DNA of 15,866 bases from Pseudomonadota bacterium (GCA_023432855.1 JAEZEZ010000045.1:1-15866); one strand, 5' to 3'. Shown: positions 1-7,081, counted from the first letter of the stretch. Numbers and translations: made by a program. The notes: generated from the letters alone by a model not told the origin.

Positions 1-529
<529 letters not shown>

Positions 530-533
<4 letters not shown>

Positions 534-994
534 CCCACGACGTGCGCCGCCTCGAAGCCGACGACCTGCCGCTAATGCGTGAGCTGAATCGCCTGTTCGG
601 GGAGGTGTTCGAGGATCCCGACAGCTACGCCGCCCGGCCGCCCGACGACGCCTGGCTGCACGACCTGCTTTCGAAGGCGCACGTGATCGCGCTCGCGGCG
701 CTGGATGGCGAACGGGTGGTCGGCGGCCTCGTCGCGTACGAGCTCGACAAGTTCGAGCAGGCCCGACGGGAGATCTACATCTACGACCTCGCCGTCGACG
801 CCGCACGCCGCCGCGAGGGGATCGCCACCGCCCTCATCGAGCACCTGCGCGCCCACGCCGCCACACGCGACGTCTGGGTGATCTACGTCCAGGCCGACTA
901 CGGCGACGAACCCGCCGTCGCCCTCTACGAGAAGCACGGCGTGCGCGAGGAGGTCATGCACTTCGACATCGCGGTGAAGCCGGCCCCGCGCTGA
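530..994 (+). CDS. aac(3)-I: Aminoglycoside 3-N-acetyltransferase, AAC(3)-I family (GNAT)
   Basis: This 154-aa single-domain GNAT enzyme closely resembles the AAC(3)-I family, whose members transfer acetyl from acetyl-CoA to the 3-amino group of aminoglycosides such as gentamicin in the cytoplasm. Family hallmarks are visible: FEQARREIYIYDLAVD at about 75-90, the acetyl-CoA motif R-x-x-G-x-A as RREGIA at 94-99, and VIYVQADYGDEPAVALYEKH followed by REEVMHFDI at about 117-147. Length matches known members (about 154-177 aa). The start overlaps the stop of the ABC-F gene as ATGA and has no evident ribosome binding site. Either coupling or a leaderless transcript could serve it. The family call is strong. 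Actual drug range cannot be read from sequence, and many chromosomal relatives are never tested. Confidence 0.88.
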
Positions 995-1003
995 ACGCGC
1001 GCC

Positions 1004-1213
1004 TCAGTCTTTCCCGCCGCGCTCCGCGTCTGGGTCGGGGGAGACGTGGATCACCGGGCGCCGCCCGGCCTCCCGGGCCGTCGCGTCGAGGTCGGCCCCG
1101 GCGGGACGCTCCGACATGCGCGCGCGCTCCAGATCCTCGTCGCGGCCATAGCCCGCGCCCTTCTCGGTGTTCCTGTCTGCGCCCTGCGTCCGGTCATGCT
1201 GTGTCTGGGTCAT
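1004..1213 (-). CDS. Small hydrophilic protein of unknown function (69 aa)
   Basis: The reading frame is preceded by a good ribosome binding site (AAAGGAG about six bases before the ATG at 1213), which decides this start over upstream in-frame codons. The protein is 69 aa, highly charged and probably disordered, rich in Arg, Asp, Glu and Gly, with no cysteine, signal peptide or membrane segment. It begins MTQTQHDRTQ and ends DAERGGKD. I do not recognise a family. It is transcribed away from the dehydrogenase operon, and the divergent spacer carries a good EcfG-type promoter for it. Small hydrophilic proteins of this kind often belong to general-stress regulons, but that role is inference. It lies ten bases from the end of the acetyltransferase, convergent to it. 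Confidence 0.65.
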   Translation of the reverse strand: MTQTQHDRTQGADRNTEKGAGYGRDEDLERARMSERPAGADLDATAREAGRRPVIHVSPDPDAERGGKD

Positions 1214-1234
1214 GATGTCTCCTTTCGGGAGGCC

Positions 1235-1259
1235 AACCCCACGCCCTCCCGATGGTTCC
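1235..1259 (-). promoter_or_regulatory. EcfG-type (general stress sigma) promoter for the 69-aa protein
   Basis: On the minus strand GGAAC (1259-1255) is followed after 16 bases by GGTT (1238-1235). This fits the alphaproteobacterial EcfG/SigT consensus GGAAC-N16/17-cGTT with one mismatch. The -10 lies about 20 bases before the start codon, leaving room for the AAAGGAG site. It is a sequence match only. Confidence 0.5.
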
Positions 1260-1294
1260 GACCTGCGACCCCGGGAAATGATCGGGACTTTTCC

Positions 1295-1320
1295 GGAACA
1301 GTTGGCCCGTCTGTCGCGTC
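1295..1320 (+). promoter_or_regulatory. Possible EcfG-type promoter for the membrane protein/dehydrogenase operon
   Basis: GGAAC (1295-1299) is followed after 17 bases by CGTC (1317-1320), against the consensus GGAAC-N16/17-CGTT. The start codon at 1357 is 36 bases downstream. The match is weaker than the divergent one on the other strand, but its placement in the same 143-base spacer supports it. Confidence 0.4.
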
Positions 1321-1356
1321 TCCATTGCATCCCTTCCCTGCTTGCGCGGAGACGAC

Positions 1357-1965
1357 ATGTCGTTCGACCCCACCGCCCCCACGGGCGAACCCGGCCGCCC
1401 CGGCGGCTCGCCTCCGGCGACGACGCCGGACGAGACGCGCGTGACCACCGACCGGCCCCAGGAGGCCCGCAGCTTCAGCCGCGGCCCGGCCCTGCCGCCG
1501 GTCCGGCCCGAAACGGGCACGCCCTCGCGGACCTTCACCCTGCCCAGCGGCAAGTCCTTCACCGTGGCCACCGACCGCGTGCGGGCCAGGCCGGCGGTGA
1601 CGCCCCAGCTCTCCTTCATGCTCGGCCAGAACGCCATCGGGCTGGGACTCTGGGGCCTGCTGGCGCCCAAGGGGGTGAACCGCTTCCTCGGCATCCGCGG
1701 CCGGCCGGAGACCACCCAGCTGCTGTTCGGCGCGCGCGAGATGGCTACCGGCGCGGCCCTGTTCTCGGACCCGACCCGCTCCTCGGCCCTGTGGGCGCGG
1801 GTGGCCGGCGACCTGTTCGACATCGCCGTCCTGCGCACCCTGAACCACCGCCGCAACCCCAAGCGCGGCAACGTCCGCCTGGCCATGGGCGTGGTGCTCG
1901 CCGTCACCGCGCTCGACCTGATCAGCGCCGTCCGCATGACCAACGTCAAACGCACCTGCGACTGA
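1357..1965 (+). CDS. Small membrane protein resembling the membrane region of cyclase/dehydrase-type proteins
   Basis: This 202-aa protein starts at 1357, chosen because GGAG sits five bases upstream; a TTG at 1342 in the same frame is less likely. Residues 1-80 are Pro/Thr/Arg-rich and look disordered. Residues 85-193 hold about four short hydrophobic segments (near 85-103, 122-137, 147-160 and 175-193) containing GLGLWGLLAP, FGAREMATG and WARVAGDLFDIAVL. That pattern resembles the N-terminal membrane part found in proteins annotated cyclase/dehydrase (SRPBCC) in proteobacteria, here without the SRPBCC domain. No catalytic residues can be named. The stop is ten bases before the dehydrogenase ATG, with GAGGAGA between, so the two are almost certainly cotranscribed. 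Function is unknown; the fold resemblance is from memory and moderate. Confidence 0.75.
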   Translation: MSFDPTAPTGEPGRPGGSPPATTPDETRVTTDRPQEARSFSRGPALPPVRPETGTPSRTFTLPSGKSFTVATDRVRARPAVTPQLSFMLGQNAIGLGLWGLLAPKGVNRFLGIRGRPETTQLLFGAREMATGAALFSDPTRSSALWARVAGDLFDIAVLRTLNHRRNPKRGNVRLAMGVVLAVTALDLISAVRMTNVKRTCD

Positions 1966-1975
1966 GGAGACCCGA

Positions 1976-3151
1976 ATGAAAGCCATCTGCTGGCAAGGCA
2001 AGAAGGACCTCCGTTGCGAGGAGGTGCCCGATCCCATCATCCAGGACCCGAAGGACGCCATCATCCGCGTCACCTCGACCTGCATCTGCGGCTCCGACCT
2101 GCACCTGATGAACGGCTTCGTGCCGACCATGTGCGTGGGCGACGTCATGGGCCACGAGCCCATGGGCGAGGTGGTCGAGGTCGGCCCCGAAGCCAAGGCC
2201 CGTGGCCTCAGCGTCGGCGACCGTGTCGTCATCCCCTTCCAGATGACCTGCGGCGAGTGCGAGCAGTGCCTGGCGGGCAACTTCTCCGTCTGCCAGGTGA
2301 CCAACCGCAACGCCGACCTGGCCAAGGCCTTCTTCGGCGACACCACCGCGGGCCTGTTCGGCTATTCGCACATCACCGGCGGCTACGCCGGCGGCCAGGC
2401 CGAGTACCTGCGCGTGCCCTTCGCCGCCACCACGGCGGTGAAGGTCCCCAAGACCGGCGAGGACGAGAAATACCTCTTCCTCAGCGACATCCTGCCGACC
2501 GGCTGGCAGGCCGCCGCCTACTGCGACATCCAGCCGACCGACACGGTGGCGGTCTGGGGCTGCGGGCCCGTGGGCCTGTTCGCCATCCAGTCGGCCATCA
2601 TCATGGGCGCCAAGCGGGTCATCGCCATCGACGACGTGCCGGAGCGGCTGGAGATGGCCGCGGGCCTGGGCGCCGAGGTGCTGGACCGCAGCGAGTGCAA
2701 GGTGATCCCGACGCTCAAGGACATGACCGGCGGCCACGGCCCCGAGAAGTGCATCGACGCCGTCGGCATCGAGGCCCACGGCCCGACCGCCGTGCTGGAG
2801 CTGATCGACCGGGTGCAGACGGCGCTCAAGCTGGAGACCGAACGCCCCATCGCCCTGCGCGAGGCCTTCATGGCCTGCAAGGCGGCGGGCACGGTCTCGG
2901 TGCCCGGCGTCTATGGCGGCCTGGCCAACATGATCCCGCTGGGGGCCATGATGAACAAGGGCCTGACGGTGCGCACCGGCCAGACCCACGTGCGCCGCTG
3001 GACCGACGACCTGCTGCGCCGCATCGACGAGGGCGAGATCGACACCACCTTCCTCATCACCCACACGGCCCCGCTTGGCCAGGGGCCGGAGCTCTACAAG
3101 ACCTTCCGCGACAAGAAGGACGGCTGCGTGAAGGTGGTGCTGAAGCCGTAA
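1976..3151 (+). CDS. Zinc-dependent alcohol dehydrogenase, formaldehyde dehydrogenase-like (MDR superfamily)
   Basis: A 391-aa medium-chain dehydrogenase that should oxidise an alcohol or aldehyde adduct with NAD(P). The catalytic zinc site is visible as Cys38 in CICGSDLH, His60-Glu61 in GHEPMGEVVEVG and a probable third ligand Asp171 in SDILPTGW. The structural zinc lobe has Cys92, Cys95, Cys98 and Cys106. The Rossmann nucleotide loop is GCGPVG at 195-200, with acidic residues at 219-220 that would suit NAD. Length and the long insert after the structural lobe fit the branch related to glutathione-independent formaldehyde dehydrogenases, often annotated as glutathione-dependent formaldehyde dehydrogenase. 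The ribosome binding site GAGGAGA overlaps the end of the upstream gene. A GFA-family gene follows downstream. Substrate is not determinable here; a general aldehyde detoxification role is inferred from context. Confidence 0.88.
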   Translation: MKAICWQGKKDLRCEEVPDPIIQDPKDAIIRVTSTCICGSDLHLMNGFVPTMCVGDVMGHEPMGEVVEVGPEAKARGLSVGDRVVIPFQMTCGECEQCLAGNFSVCQVTNRNADLAKAFFGDTTAGLFGYSHITGGYAGGQAEYLRVPFAATTAVKVPKTGEDEKYLFLSDILPTGWQAAAYCDIQPTDTVAVWGCGPVGLFAIQSAIIMGAKRVIAIDDVPERLEMAAGLGAEVLDRSECKVIPTLKDMTGGHGPEKCIDAVGIEAHGPTAVLELIDRVQTALKLETERPIALREAFMACKAAGTVSVPGVYGGLANMIPLGAMMNKGLTVRTGQTHVRRWTDDLLRRIDEGEIDTTFLITHTAPLGQGPELYKTFRDKKDGCVKVVLKP

Positions 3152-3160
3152 CCCCGTCGC

Positions 3161-3188
3161 TTGCGGCCCCATACGGCCCCGCTAGACT
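3161..3188 (+). promoter_or_regulatory. Possible promoter for the GFA-family gene
   Basis: TTGCGG (3161-3166), a 16-base spacer and TAGACT (3183-3188), the latter within GCTAGACT, resemble the Caulobacter housekeeping promoter form TTGACGS-N10-14-GCTANAWC. It would start transcription near 3195, immediately before the hairpin at 3199-3222. Confidence 0.42.
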
Positions 3189-3198
3189 GCCCCGATCT

Positions 3199-3226
3199 GG
3201 AGAGAGCCCCCCGGCTCTCTCCTTTT
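3199..3226 (+). terminator. Rho-independent terminator after the dehydrogenase gene, inside the GFA gene leader
   Basis: A perfect ten-base-pair stem, GGAGAGAGCC (3199-3208) with GGCTCTCTCC (3213-3222), closes a CCCC loop and is followed by TTTT. It lies 47 bases after the dehydrogenase stop codon. Because the likely promoter for the next gene is upstream of it, it may also attenuate that gene. Confidence 0.75.
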
Positions 3227-3241
3227 CGCATGGGGACGGCG

Positions 3242-3646
3242 ATGGCCTACGAAGGCGGATGCTACTGCGGCGGGCTGCGCTATGCGGCCGAGGGCGAGCC
3301 GGTGCTGAAGGCCCAGTGCCATTGCCGGGAATGTCAGTACATGAGCGGCGGCGCGCCCAACCTGTTCATGCTCATGCCCCGCGAGGGCTTCCGCTACACG
3401 CAGGGCGCGCCCAGGCAGTTCACGCGCAGCGACCTCGACAACGCGGTGACCCGCGACTTCTGCGCCGACTGCGGAACCCAGATCGCCACCCACCGGCCGG
3501 GCCTGCCGGCCGTGGTGCTCAAGATCGGCACCCTCGACGATCCCACCGCCTTCGGCGCCCCGAAGATGGCGATCTTCACCGTCGACCGTCAGCCCTTCCA
3601 CCACGTCCCCGTGGGCCTGCCCGAGTTCGAGCGGCTGCCGGGTTAG
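3242..3646 (+). CDS. GFA (glutathione-dependent formaldehyde-activating/CENP-V) family zinc protein
   Basis: This 134-aa protein carries the cysteine pattern of the GFA/CENP-V fold: Cys7 and Cys9 in CYCGGLRY, Cys26, Cys28 and Cys31 in CHCRECQ, and Cys74 and Cys77 in FCADCGTQI. These bind two zinc ions in family structures. The founding member was reported to help form S-hydroxymethylglutathione from formaldehyde and glutathione, but most relatives are uncharacterised. The start at 3242 is chosen because a purine-rich GGGGACGGCG precedes it; an in-frame ATG at 3230 has no ribosome binding site. It lies 90 bases after the zinc dehydrogenase on the same strand, with a terminator hairpin between, so it may be separately controlled. 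A link to aldehyde handling with that enzyme is inference. Confidence 0.88.
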   Translation: MAYEGGCYCGGLRYAAEGEPVLKAQCHCRECQYMSGGAPNLFMLMPREGFRYTQGAPRQFTRSDLDNAVTRDFCADCGTQIATHRPGLPAVVLKIGTLDDPTAFGAPKMAIFTVDRQPFHHVPVGLPEFERLPG

Positions 3647-3670
3647 GCTGACCGGTCCGACCGGCTCAGC
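3647..3670. terminator. Hairpin between convergent GFA and Sel1-repeat genes
   Basis: GCTGACCGG (3647-3655) pairs with CCGG plus TCAGC (3661-3670), with one bulged base and a five-base loop. It sits exactly between the two convergent stop codons and overlaps the Sel1 stop. There is no T-run, so termination is only suggested by position. Confidence 0.3.
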
Positions 3671-4310
3671 GGTGGGCGCAGGCCGGCTTGTAGCCCTTGT
3701 CGCAGATTTCGCCGATCGCGGCGGCCGCGCCGTCGGCCTTGGCGGCCTTCGCCTTGAGCGCCCAGTCCAGCGCCTTGCGCGGCCCGCCCGGGAAATAGGA
3801 CCCCGTGTCGTCCAGGGTCAGGTGCGCCGCCAGCACCAGCGCCGTCGGCTCGCCGGCCTCGGCGGCCTTGATCAGCCACATGGCCCCGTTCACGGGAGAA
3901 GCCTCGACCGGACCGCCCTTCAGCAGCACGATCGCCGTGTTCAGCATGGCCGTGGGCTCTCCGGCCACGGCGGCCTTGTAGTGCCACATGAAGGCCTTCT
4001 GCGGGTCGCGCGCGACGCCCCGGCCCTCGAGGTGGGCGACGCCCATGTAGAACATGGCGTTGCGGTCGCCGAGGTCGGCGCTGCGAAGCAGCCAGCGCAC
4101 CCCTTCCTCATGGTTCGCGGCGATGCCCAGTCCGTCGAAATGGGCCTTGCCGTAGTGGAACATGGCGTCGGCGTCCCCCGCCTCGGCCTTCTGCTTGTAC
4201 TCGGCGATCCACCAGGGAAGCCGCGAGTCCGGGATGTTTGACTGCGCCAGCGCCGGCGCGCCCGCCAGCATCAGCGACAGCGCGACGGCGACGGCAAGAC
4301 CTCGAGACAT
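3666..4310 (-). CDS. Secreted/periplasmic Sel1-repeat (SLR) protein
   Basis: This 214-aa protein starts with a Sec signal peptide (residues 1-23, MSRGLAVAVALSLMLAGAPA then ALAQ before Ser24). It then has four Sel1-like repeats at about 45-80, 81-116, 117-152 and 153-190, each beginning GD or GE and carrying the A-M/L-x(3)-G...A-x(3)-A pattern of this tetratricopeptide relative. Two cysteines at 203 and 211 near the C-terminus could form a disulphide. SLR proteins are helical scaffolds for protein interactions, often in envelope biology or signalling; no enzyme residues are present. GGAG lies eight bases before the ATG. It is downstream of rplL on the same strand, but a strong terminator at 4416-4444 separates them. 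A weak promoter may lie near 4340-4370 (TATCAG preceded by TTCAGC). Confidence 0.85.
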   Translation of the reverse strand: MSRGLAVAVALSLMLAGAPALAQSNIPDSRLPWWIAEYKQKAEAGDADAMFHYGKAHFDGLGIAANHEEGVRWLLRSADLGDRNAMFYMGVAHLEGRGVARDPQKAFMWHYKAAVAGEPTAMLNTAIVLLKGGPVEASPVNGAMWLIKAAEAGEPTALVLAAHLTLDDTGSYFPGGPRKALDWALKAKAAKADGAAAAIGEICDKGYKPACAHR

Positions 4311-4415
4311 GAGCGCAACTCCGGCGCGCCCGGGCGGCGCGCGCTCCTGATAGCGGGGCGGTCGAGCGTGCTGAAGACCCCGGACACCCAGGGCTTCGAT
4401 ACGCCGCAGCCAACG

Positions 4416-4444
4416 AAAAAGGCCCGGGGTTTCCCCCGGGCCTT
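4416..4444 (-). terminator. Rho-independent terminator of rplJL
   Basis: Read on the minus strand, a GC-rich stem (GGCCCGGGG, 4434-4442, with CCCCGGGCC, 4421-4429) closes a four-base loop and is followed by TTTTT (4420-4416). It starts 36 bases after the rplL stop. It shows that the rplJL transcript ends here and does not run into rpoB. Confidence 0.88.
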
Positions 4445-4479
4445 CTCGTAGAAACGTCGGAGCTCCAGGCCCCGCCAGA

Positions 4480-4869
4480 TTACTTGATCTGGACGGAGGC
4501 GCCGGCTTCTTCCAGCTTCTTCTTGATCTCTTCCGCTTCCTGCTTGGAAACGTTTTCCTTCACGTTCTGCGGAGCGCCTTCGACCAGGTCCTTGGCTTCC
4601 TTCAGGCCGAGGTCCGGACGAACGCCGCGGACTTCCTTGATCACGTTGATCTTCTTGTCGCCGCCGGCGGTCAGCACGACGGTGAACTCGGTCTGCTCTT
4701 CGCCGGCCGGAGCGGCGTCGCCGCCGGCGCCGCCGCCGGCGGGCATGGCCATGGCGACCGGAGCGGCGGCGGAAACGCCCCACTTTTCTTCGAGCAGCTT
4801 GGAGAGCTCAGCGGCTTCCAGGACGGTCAGGGAGGACAGGTCTTCGACCAGTTTTTCGAGCTTAGCCAT
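4480..4869 (-). CDS. rplL: Large ribosomal subunit protein bL12 (L7/L12)
   Basis: This 129-aa protein is a full-length bL12, the stalk protein that recruits and stimulates translation GTPases. The N-terminal dimerisation helices (about 1-33, MAKLEKLVEDLSSLTVLEAA) are followed by an Ala/Gly-rich flexible hinge (about 34-60). The C-terminal domain (about 61-129) holds KKINVIKEVR and LGLKEAKDLVEGAP, the conserved factor-binding face. AAGGA precedes the start. It lies 51 bases downstream of rplJ, as usual, and multiple copies bind L10. A strong terminator follows. In most bacteria rpoB comes next; it is not present in the 4.4 kb downstream here. Confidence 0.98.
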   Translation of the reverse strand: MAKLEKLVEDLSSLTVLEAAELSKLLEEKWGVSAAAPVAMAMPAGGGAGGDAAPAGEEQTEFTVVLTAGGDKKINVIKEVRGVRPDLGLKEAKDLVEGAPQNVKENVSKQEAEEIKKKLEEAGASVQIK

Positions 4870-4920
4870 TTGAGTGTTGTTCCTTCAGAGGATTTTCGGA
4901 TTGGATGCAGAGATGACCGA

Positions 4921-5436
4921 TCACACGGCGTCTTTGGCGGCGTAGGCGCCGAAGACGCGCGCCAGCTGACCAGCCGGCGCCTGCAGCACGCCGGCGACCT
5001 TGGTCGCGGGCGCCTGGACAAGGCCGATGATCTTGGCGCGGAGCTGGTCCAGCGACGGCAGGGTCGCGAGCGCCTTGACGGCGTTCTGGTCCAGCACCTG
5101 GTCGCCCATGAGGCCGCCGACGACGATGAACTTGTCGTTGTCCTTGGCGTACTGGGCGGTGACCTTGGCGGCAGAAACCGGGTCCGAGGCGTAGGCGATG
5201 GCGACAGGGCCCTTGAAGAGGGCGTCGCCCGCTTCGCCGGCCGAGCCGTCCAGAGCCTTCTGGACGAGACGGTTCTTCACCACCTTGAGCTGAGCGCCTT
5301 CCTTGCGGAGGCGGTCACGAAGGTCGGTCATTTCCGCAACGGTCAGACCCAGGTAGTGGGTCACGACCACGGCGCCGGCGTCGGCGAAGACGCCCTTCAG
5401 CGTCTCGATCGACTCGGCCTTTTGTGCGCGGTCCAT
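4921..5436 (-). CDS. rplJ: Large ribosomal subunit protein uL10
   Basis: This 171-aa protein is uL10, the base of the ribosomal stalk. It binds 23S rRNA through its N-terminal domain and carries bL12 dimers on its C-terminal helix. Recognisable stretches are VVTHYLGLTVAEMTDLR (about 24-40), LKVVKNRLVQKAL (about 50-62) and FIVVGGLMGDQVLD (about 103-116). The C-terminal Ala-rich helix is long enough for several bL12 dimers. GGAG lies seven bases before the ATG. In other bacteria L10-bL12 represses its own mRNA through a structured leader, and the roughly 280 bases upstream here are rich in hairpins. It is separated from rplA by about 3.3 kb of oppositely oriented genes, so it must have its own promoter. 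Confidence 0.98.
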   Translation of the reverse strand: MDRAQKAESIETLKGVFADAGAVVVTHYLGLTVAEMTDLRDRLRKEGAQLKVVKNRLVQKALDGSAGEAGDALFKGPVAIAYASDPVSAAKVTAQYAKDNDKFIVVGGLMGDQVLDQNAVKALATLPSLDQLRAKIIGLVQAPATKVAGVLQAPAGQLARVFGAYAAKDAV

Positions 5437-5720
5437 TGCGGTCTCCGTTACGTAGTCGCGACGCGGGGACCATTCCCCACGCCGGTTGGCCGCCCGTCCC
5501 GCATCGCTGCGGGCCGTCCGGCCGGTCAGTGCTGTCCGAAGGAATCACGAACCGGACGGTCCCCGGATCCCGAAGGATCGGCGGACGCCGATGGCTCGTT
5601 GCTCCCCGTCTCCCAACGGCGCGAAGGGGCCCCTTCGCGATTAAGACCCAGGCGACCCCCGGATCCCGCAGTTCTCGGACAGGTTCCGCCCCGGGCGAAC
5701 CCGACGCGGAGAAGAAGGCG
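5437..5720 (-). promoter_or_regulatory. Structured rplJ leader, probable L10-binding autoregulatory region
   Basis: This noncoding stretch upstream of rplJ contains several inverted repeats: a 20-base perfect palindrome CGCGAAGGGGCCCCTTCGCG (5620-5639); CCGTCCGG (5514-5521) with CCGGACGG (5552-5559); CCCGCA/TGCGGG (5498-5513); and GGGGA/TCCCC near 5464-5479. A 12-base segment, CCCCGGATCCCG on the plus strand, occurs twice (near 5561 and 5656). On the minus strand CCTGTCCGAGAACTGCGGG near 5660-5680 resembles the kind of hairpin found in L10 leaders. L10 leaders are widespread; assigning this one is inference from position and structure. Confidence 0.45.
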
Positions 5721-5744
5721 CCTATAGGGGAACCGCGGGCGGAA
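5721..5744 (-). promoter_or_regulatory. Possible rplJ promoter
   Basis: The palindromic -10-like CCTATAGG (5721-5728) partly fits GCTANAWC, with TTCCGCC (5744-5738 on the minus strand) as a weak -35 after nine bases. An rplJ promoter must exist between the ligase start and rplJ because the flanking genes are on the other strand. This is the best candidate I see. Confidence 0.3.
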
Positions 5745-5759
5745 GTCCAGACGCCTGTA

Positions 5760-5947
5760 CCCTCGCCCTGGGGCGAGGGAGGCTCCGCGCGCCGGACCTC
5801 CGCACAGCGGAGGGGAGGCCTGCGCGGAGGGTGCGGGGGCAGGAAGCGGACGGACTGCCACCGTCGAATCCCCCCATCCCCCGCGCAAGAACCTGCGCGG
5901 CGTTCGCCGCTCCGGTGCGCGGGTCCGCCTTCGCCCCAGGGCGAAGG
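5760..5947. repeat. REP/BIME-like pair of inverted palindromic elements
   Basis: Two related units face each other. The left hairpin is CCCTCGCCC-TG-GGGCGAGGG (5760-5779); the right, read on the minus strand, is CCTTCGCCC-TG-GGGCGAAGG (5947-5928). Similar GC-rich sequence (CCGCGC.CCGGA) follows each. The third stem position differs in the two copies, but its partner changes with it, so pairing is kept. Further hairpins lie between: CCTCCGC-ACA-GCGGAGG (5797-5813) and CCGCGCA/TGCGCGG (5881-5900). This is the layout of REP pairs in intergenic DNA. It fills the space between the rplJ leader and the ligase. Confidence 0.65.
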
Positions 5948-5979
5948 AACCCCCGCCGCCCTCAACGCCTTGCACCCCC

Positions 5980-6960
5980 ATGCCACTCATTACCGACGCC
6001 ATGCCCATGGAGGCCAGGTCGCAGCCGGCCCTGCCGTCGGGCCCCGGCTGGTGGTTCGAGCCCAAGTGGGACGGGTTCCGCTGCCTGGCCTTCCGCGACG
6101 GCGACGACGTGCTGCTGAAGGCCAAGTCGGGCAAGCCGCTGACCCGCTTCTTCCCCGAGGTCGCCGCGCGCCTGGCCGCCCTGCCCGTCCGCCGCTTCGC
6201 GGTCGACGGCGAACTGCTGATCGCCTCGGGCGGCGAGTTCTCCTTCGAGGCGCTGCAGCTGCGCCTGCACCCGGCCCAGAGCCGCATCGAGAAGCTGTCG
6301 CGCGAGAGCCCGGCCATACTGGTGCTGTTCGACATGCTGCAGACGGCGAAGGGCGAGGATCTGCGCCCCTTCCCCCTGTCTAAGCGCCGCCGCGCACTGG
6401 AGGCCTTCCACGCGAAGCTCGGCGATCCGCGCGTCGATCTCACCCCCGGCACGGACGACCGCGATCAAGCCCAGGCCTGGCTCGACGAGGGAAAGCTGGA
6501 AGGCATCGTCGCCAAGCGGCTGGACGGGCCCTACCTCGAGGGCGAGCGGGCCATGGTGAAGGTGAAGCGCCTGCGCACCGCCGACTGCGTCGTGGGCGGC
6601 TTCCGCTACGGCCAGGACGGCCGCCACGTCGCCTCCCTGCTGCTGGGCCTCTACGACGACCAAGGCCGGCTGAACCACGTCGGCCACACCTCCGCCATCG
6701 CCGCCGCCGACCGCCCCGCCCTGACGAAACGGCTGGAGGCGCTGGCGGGCGGCGAGGGCTTCACCGGCGACGCGCCCGGCGGGCCCAGCCGCTGGTCGAC
6801 CGAACGCTCCGCCGAGTGGGTCCCGCTGCGCCACGAGCTGGTGGCCGAGGTCGCCTTCGACCACGTCTCGGGCGGCCGTTTCCGCCACGGGACGAAGCTG
6901 ATCCGCTTCCGCCCCGACAAGGCGCCGGCGCAGTGCACCTGTGAACAGCTGTCGGCCTGA
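5980..6960 (+). CDS. ligC: ATP-dependent DNA ligase, LigC type
   Basis: This 326-aa enzyme seals DNA nicks using ATP. The nucleotidyltransferase domain has motif I as KWDGFR with the adenylated Lys29, motif III VDGE at 75-78, motif IIIa LFDML near 116-120, motif IV LEGIVAK at 173-179 and motif V MVKVKR at 192-197. The OB-fold domain (about 205-320) ends in a motif VI-like RHGTKLIRFRPDK. Order, length and the absence of extra nuclease or polymerase domains match mycobacterial LigC rather than LigD or NAD-dependent LigA. LigC has been tied to accessory end-joining or excision repair. There is no Ku or LigD gene in the window. No ribosome binding site is visible before 5980; in-frame ATGs at 6001 and 6007 are alternatives. 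The stop lies 40 bases before the first secreted-protein operator. Confidence 0.88.
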   Translation: MPLITDAMPMEARSQPALPSGPGWWFEPKWDGFRCLAFRDGDDVLLKAKSGKPLTRFFPEVAARLAALPVRRFAVDGELLIASGGEFSFEALQLRLHPAQSRIEKLSRESPAILVLFDMLQTAKGEDLRPFPLSKRRRALEAFHAKLGDPRVDLTPGTDDRDQAQAWLDEGKLEGIVAKRLDGPYLEGERAMVKVKRLRTADCVVGGFRYGQDGRHVASLLLGLYDDQGRLNHVGHTSAIAAADRPALTKRLEALAGGEGFTGDAPGGPSRWSTERSAEWVPLRHELVAEVAFDHVSGGRFRHGTKLIRFRPDKAPAQCTCEQLSA

Positions 6961-7000
6961 ACGCCGCGACCGCCGAAGATGAACGGAGAATAACCGCACG

Positions 7001-7033
7001 CTCAGGTTCGGTTGGGCGAGCCCTTCCTAGAAC
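7001..7033 (+). promoter_or_regulatory. Direct-repeat operator and promoter of secreted paralog 1
   Basis: CTCAG (7001-7005), GTTCGG, then a degenerate second half TTGGG (7012-7016) match the operator seen before the two sister genes. CCTAGAAC (7026-7033) fits the Caulobacter -10 form GCTANAWC at seven of eight positions. The repeat covers the -35 region, as sites for OmpR/PhoB-type activators do. Confidence 0.5.
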
Positions 7034-7081
7034 GCTCCCATCGACGCCGCTTCCGGCCGCCGATGAACAAGGAGCGTAATA

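Noticed and set aside
1000..1010. Assembly chimera between an actinobacterial and an alphaproteobacterial fragment
   Set aside because: It cannot be proved from sequence alone and no junction repeat is visible; kept as an alternative to gene transfer rather than a call.
1946..3172. Long minus-strand open frame opposite the zinc dehydrogenase
   Set aside because: A shadow of the conserved dehydrogenase gene in high-GC DNA; it shows repetitive Gly/His/Ala-rich sequence and no recognisable domain.
5424..6383. Long plus-strand open frame crossing the rplJ leader and the ligase start
   Set aside because: It is low-complexity Arg/Pro-rich translation of GC-rich hairpins, in a different frame from the conserved ligase, with no family features.
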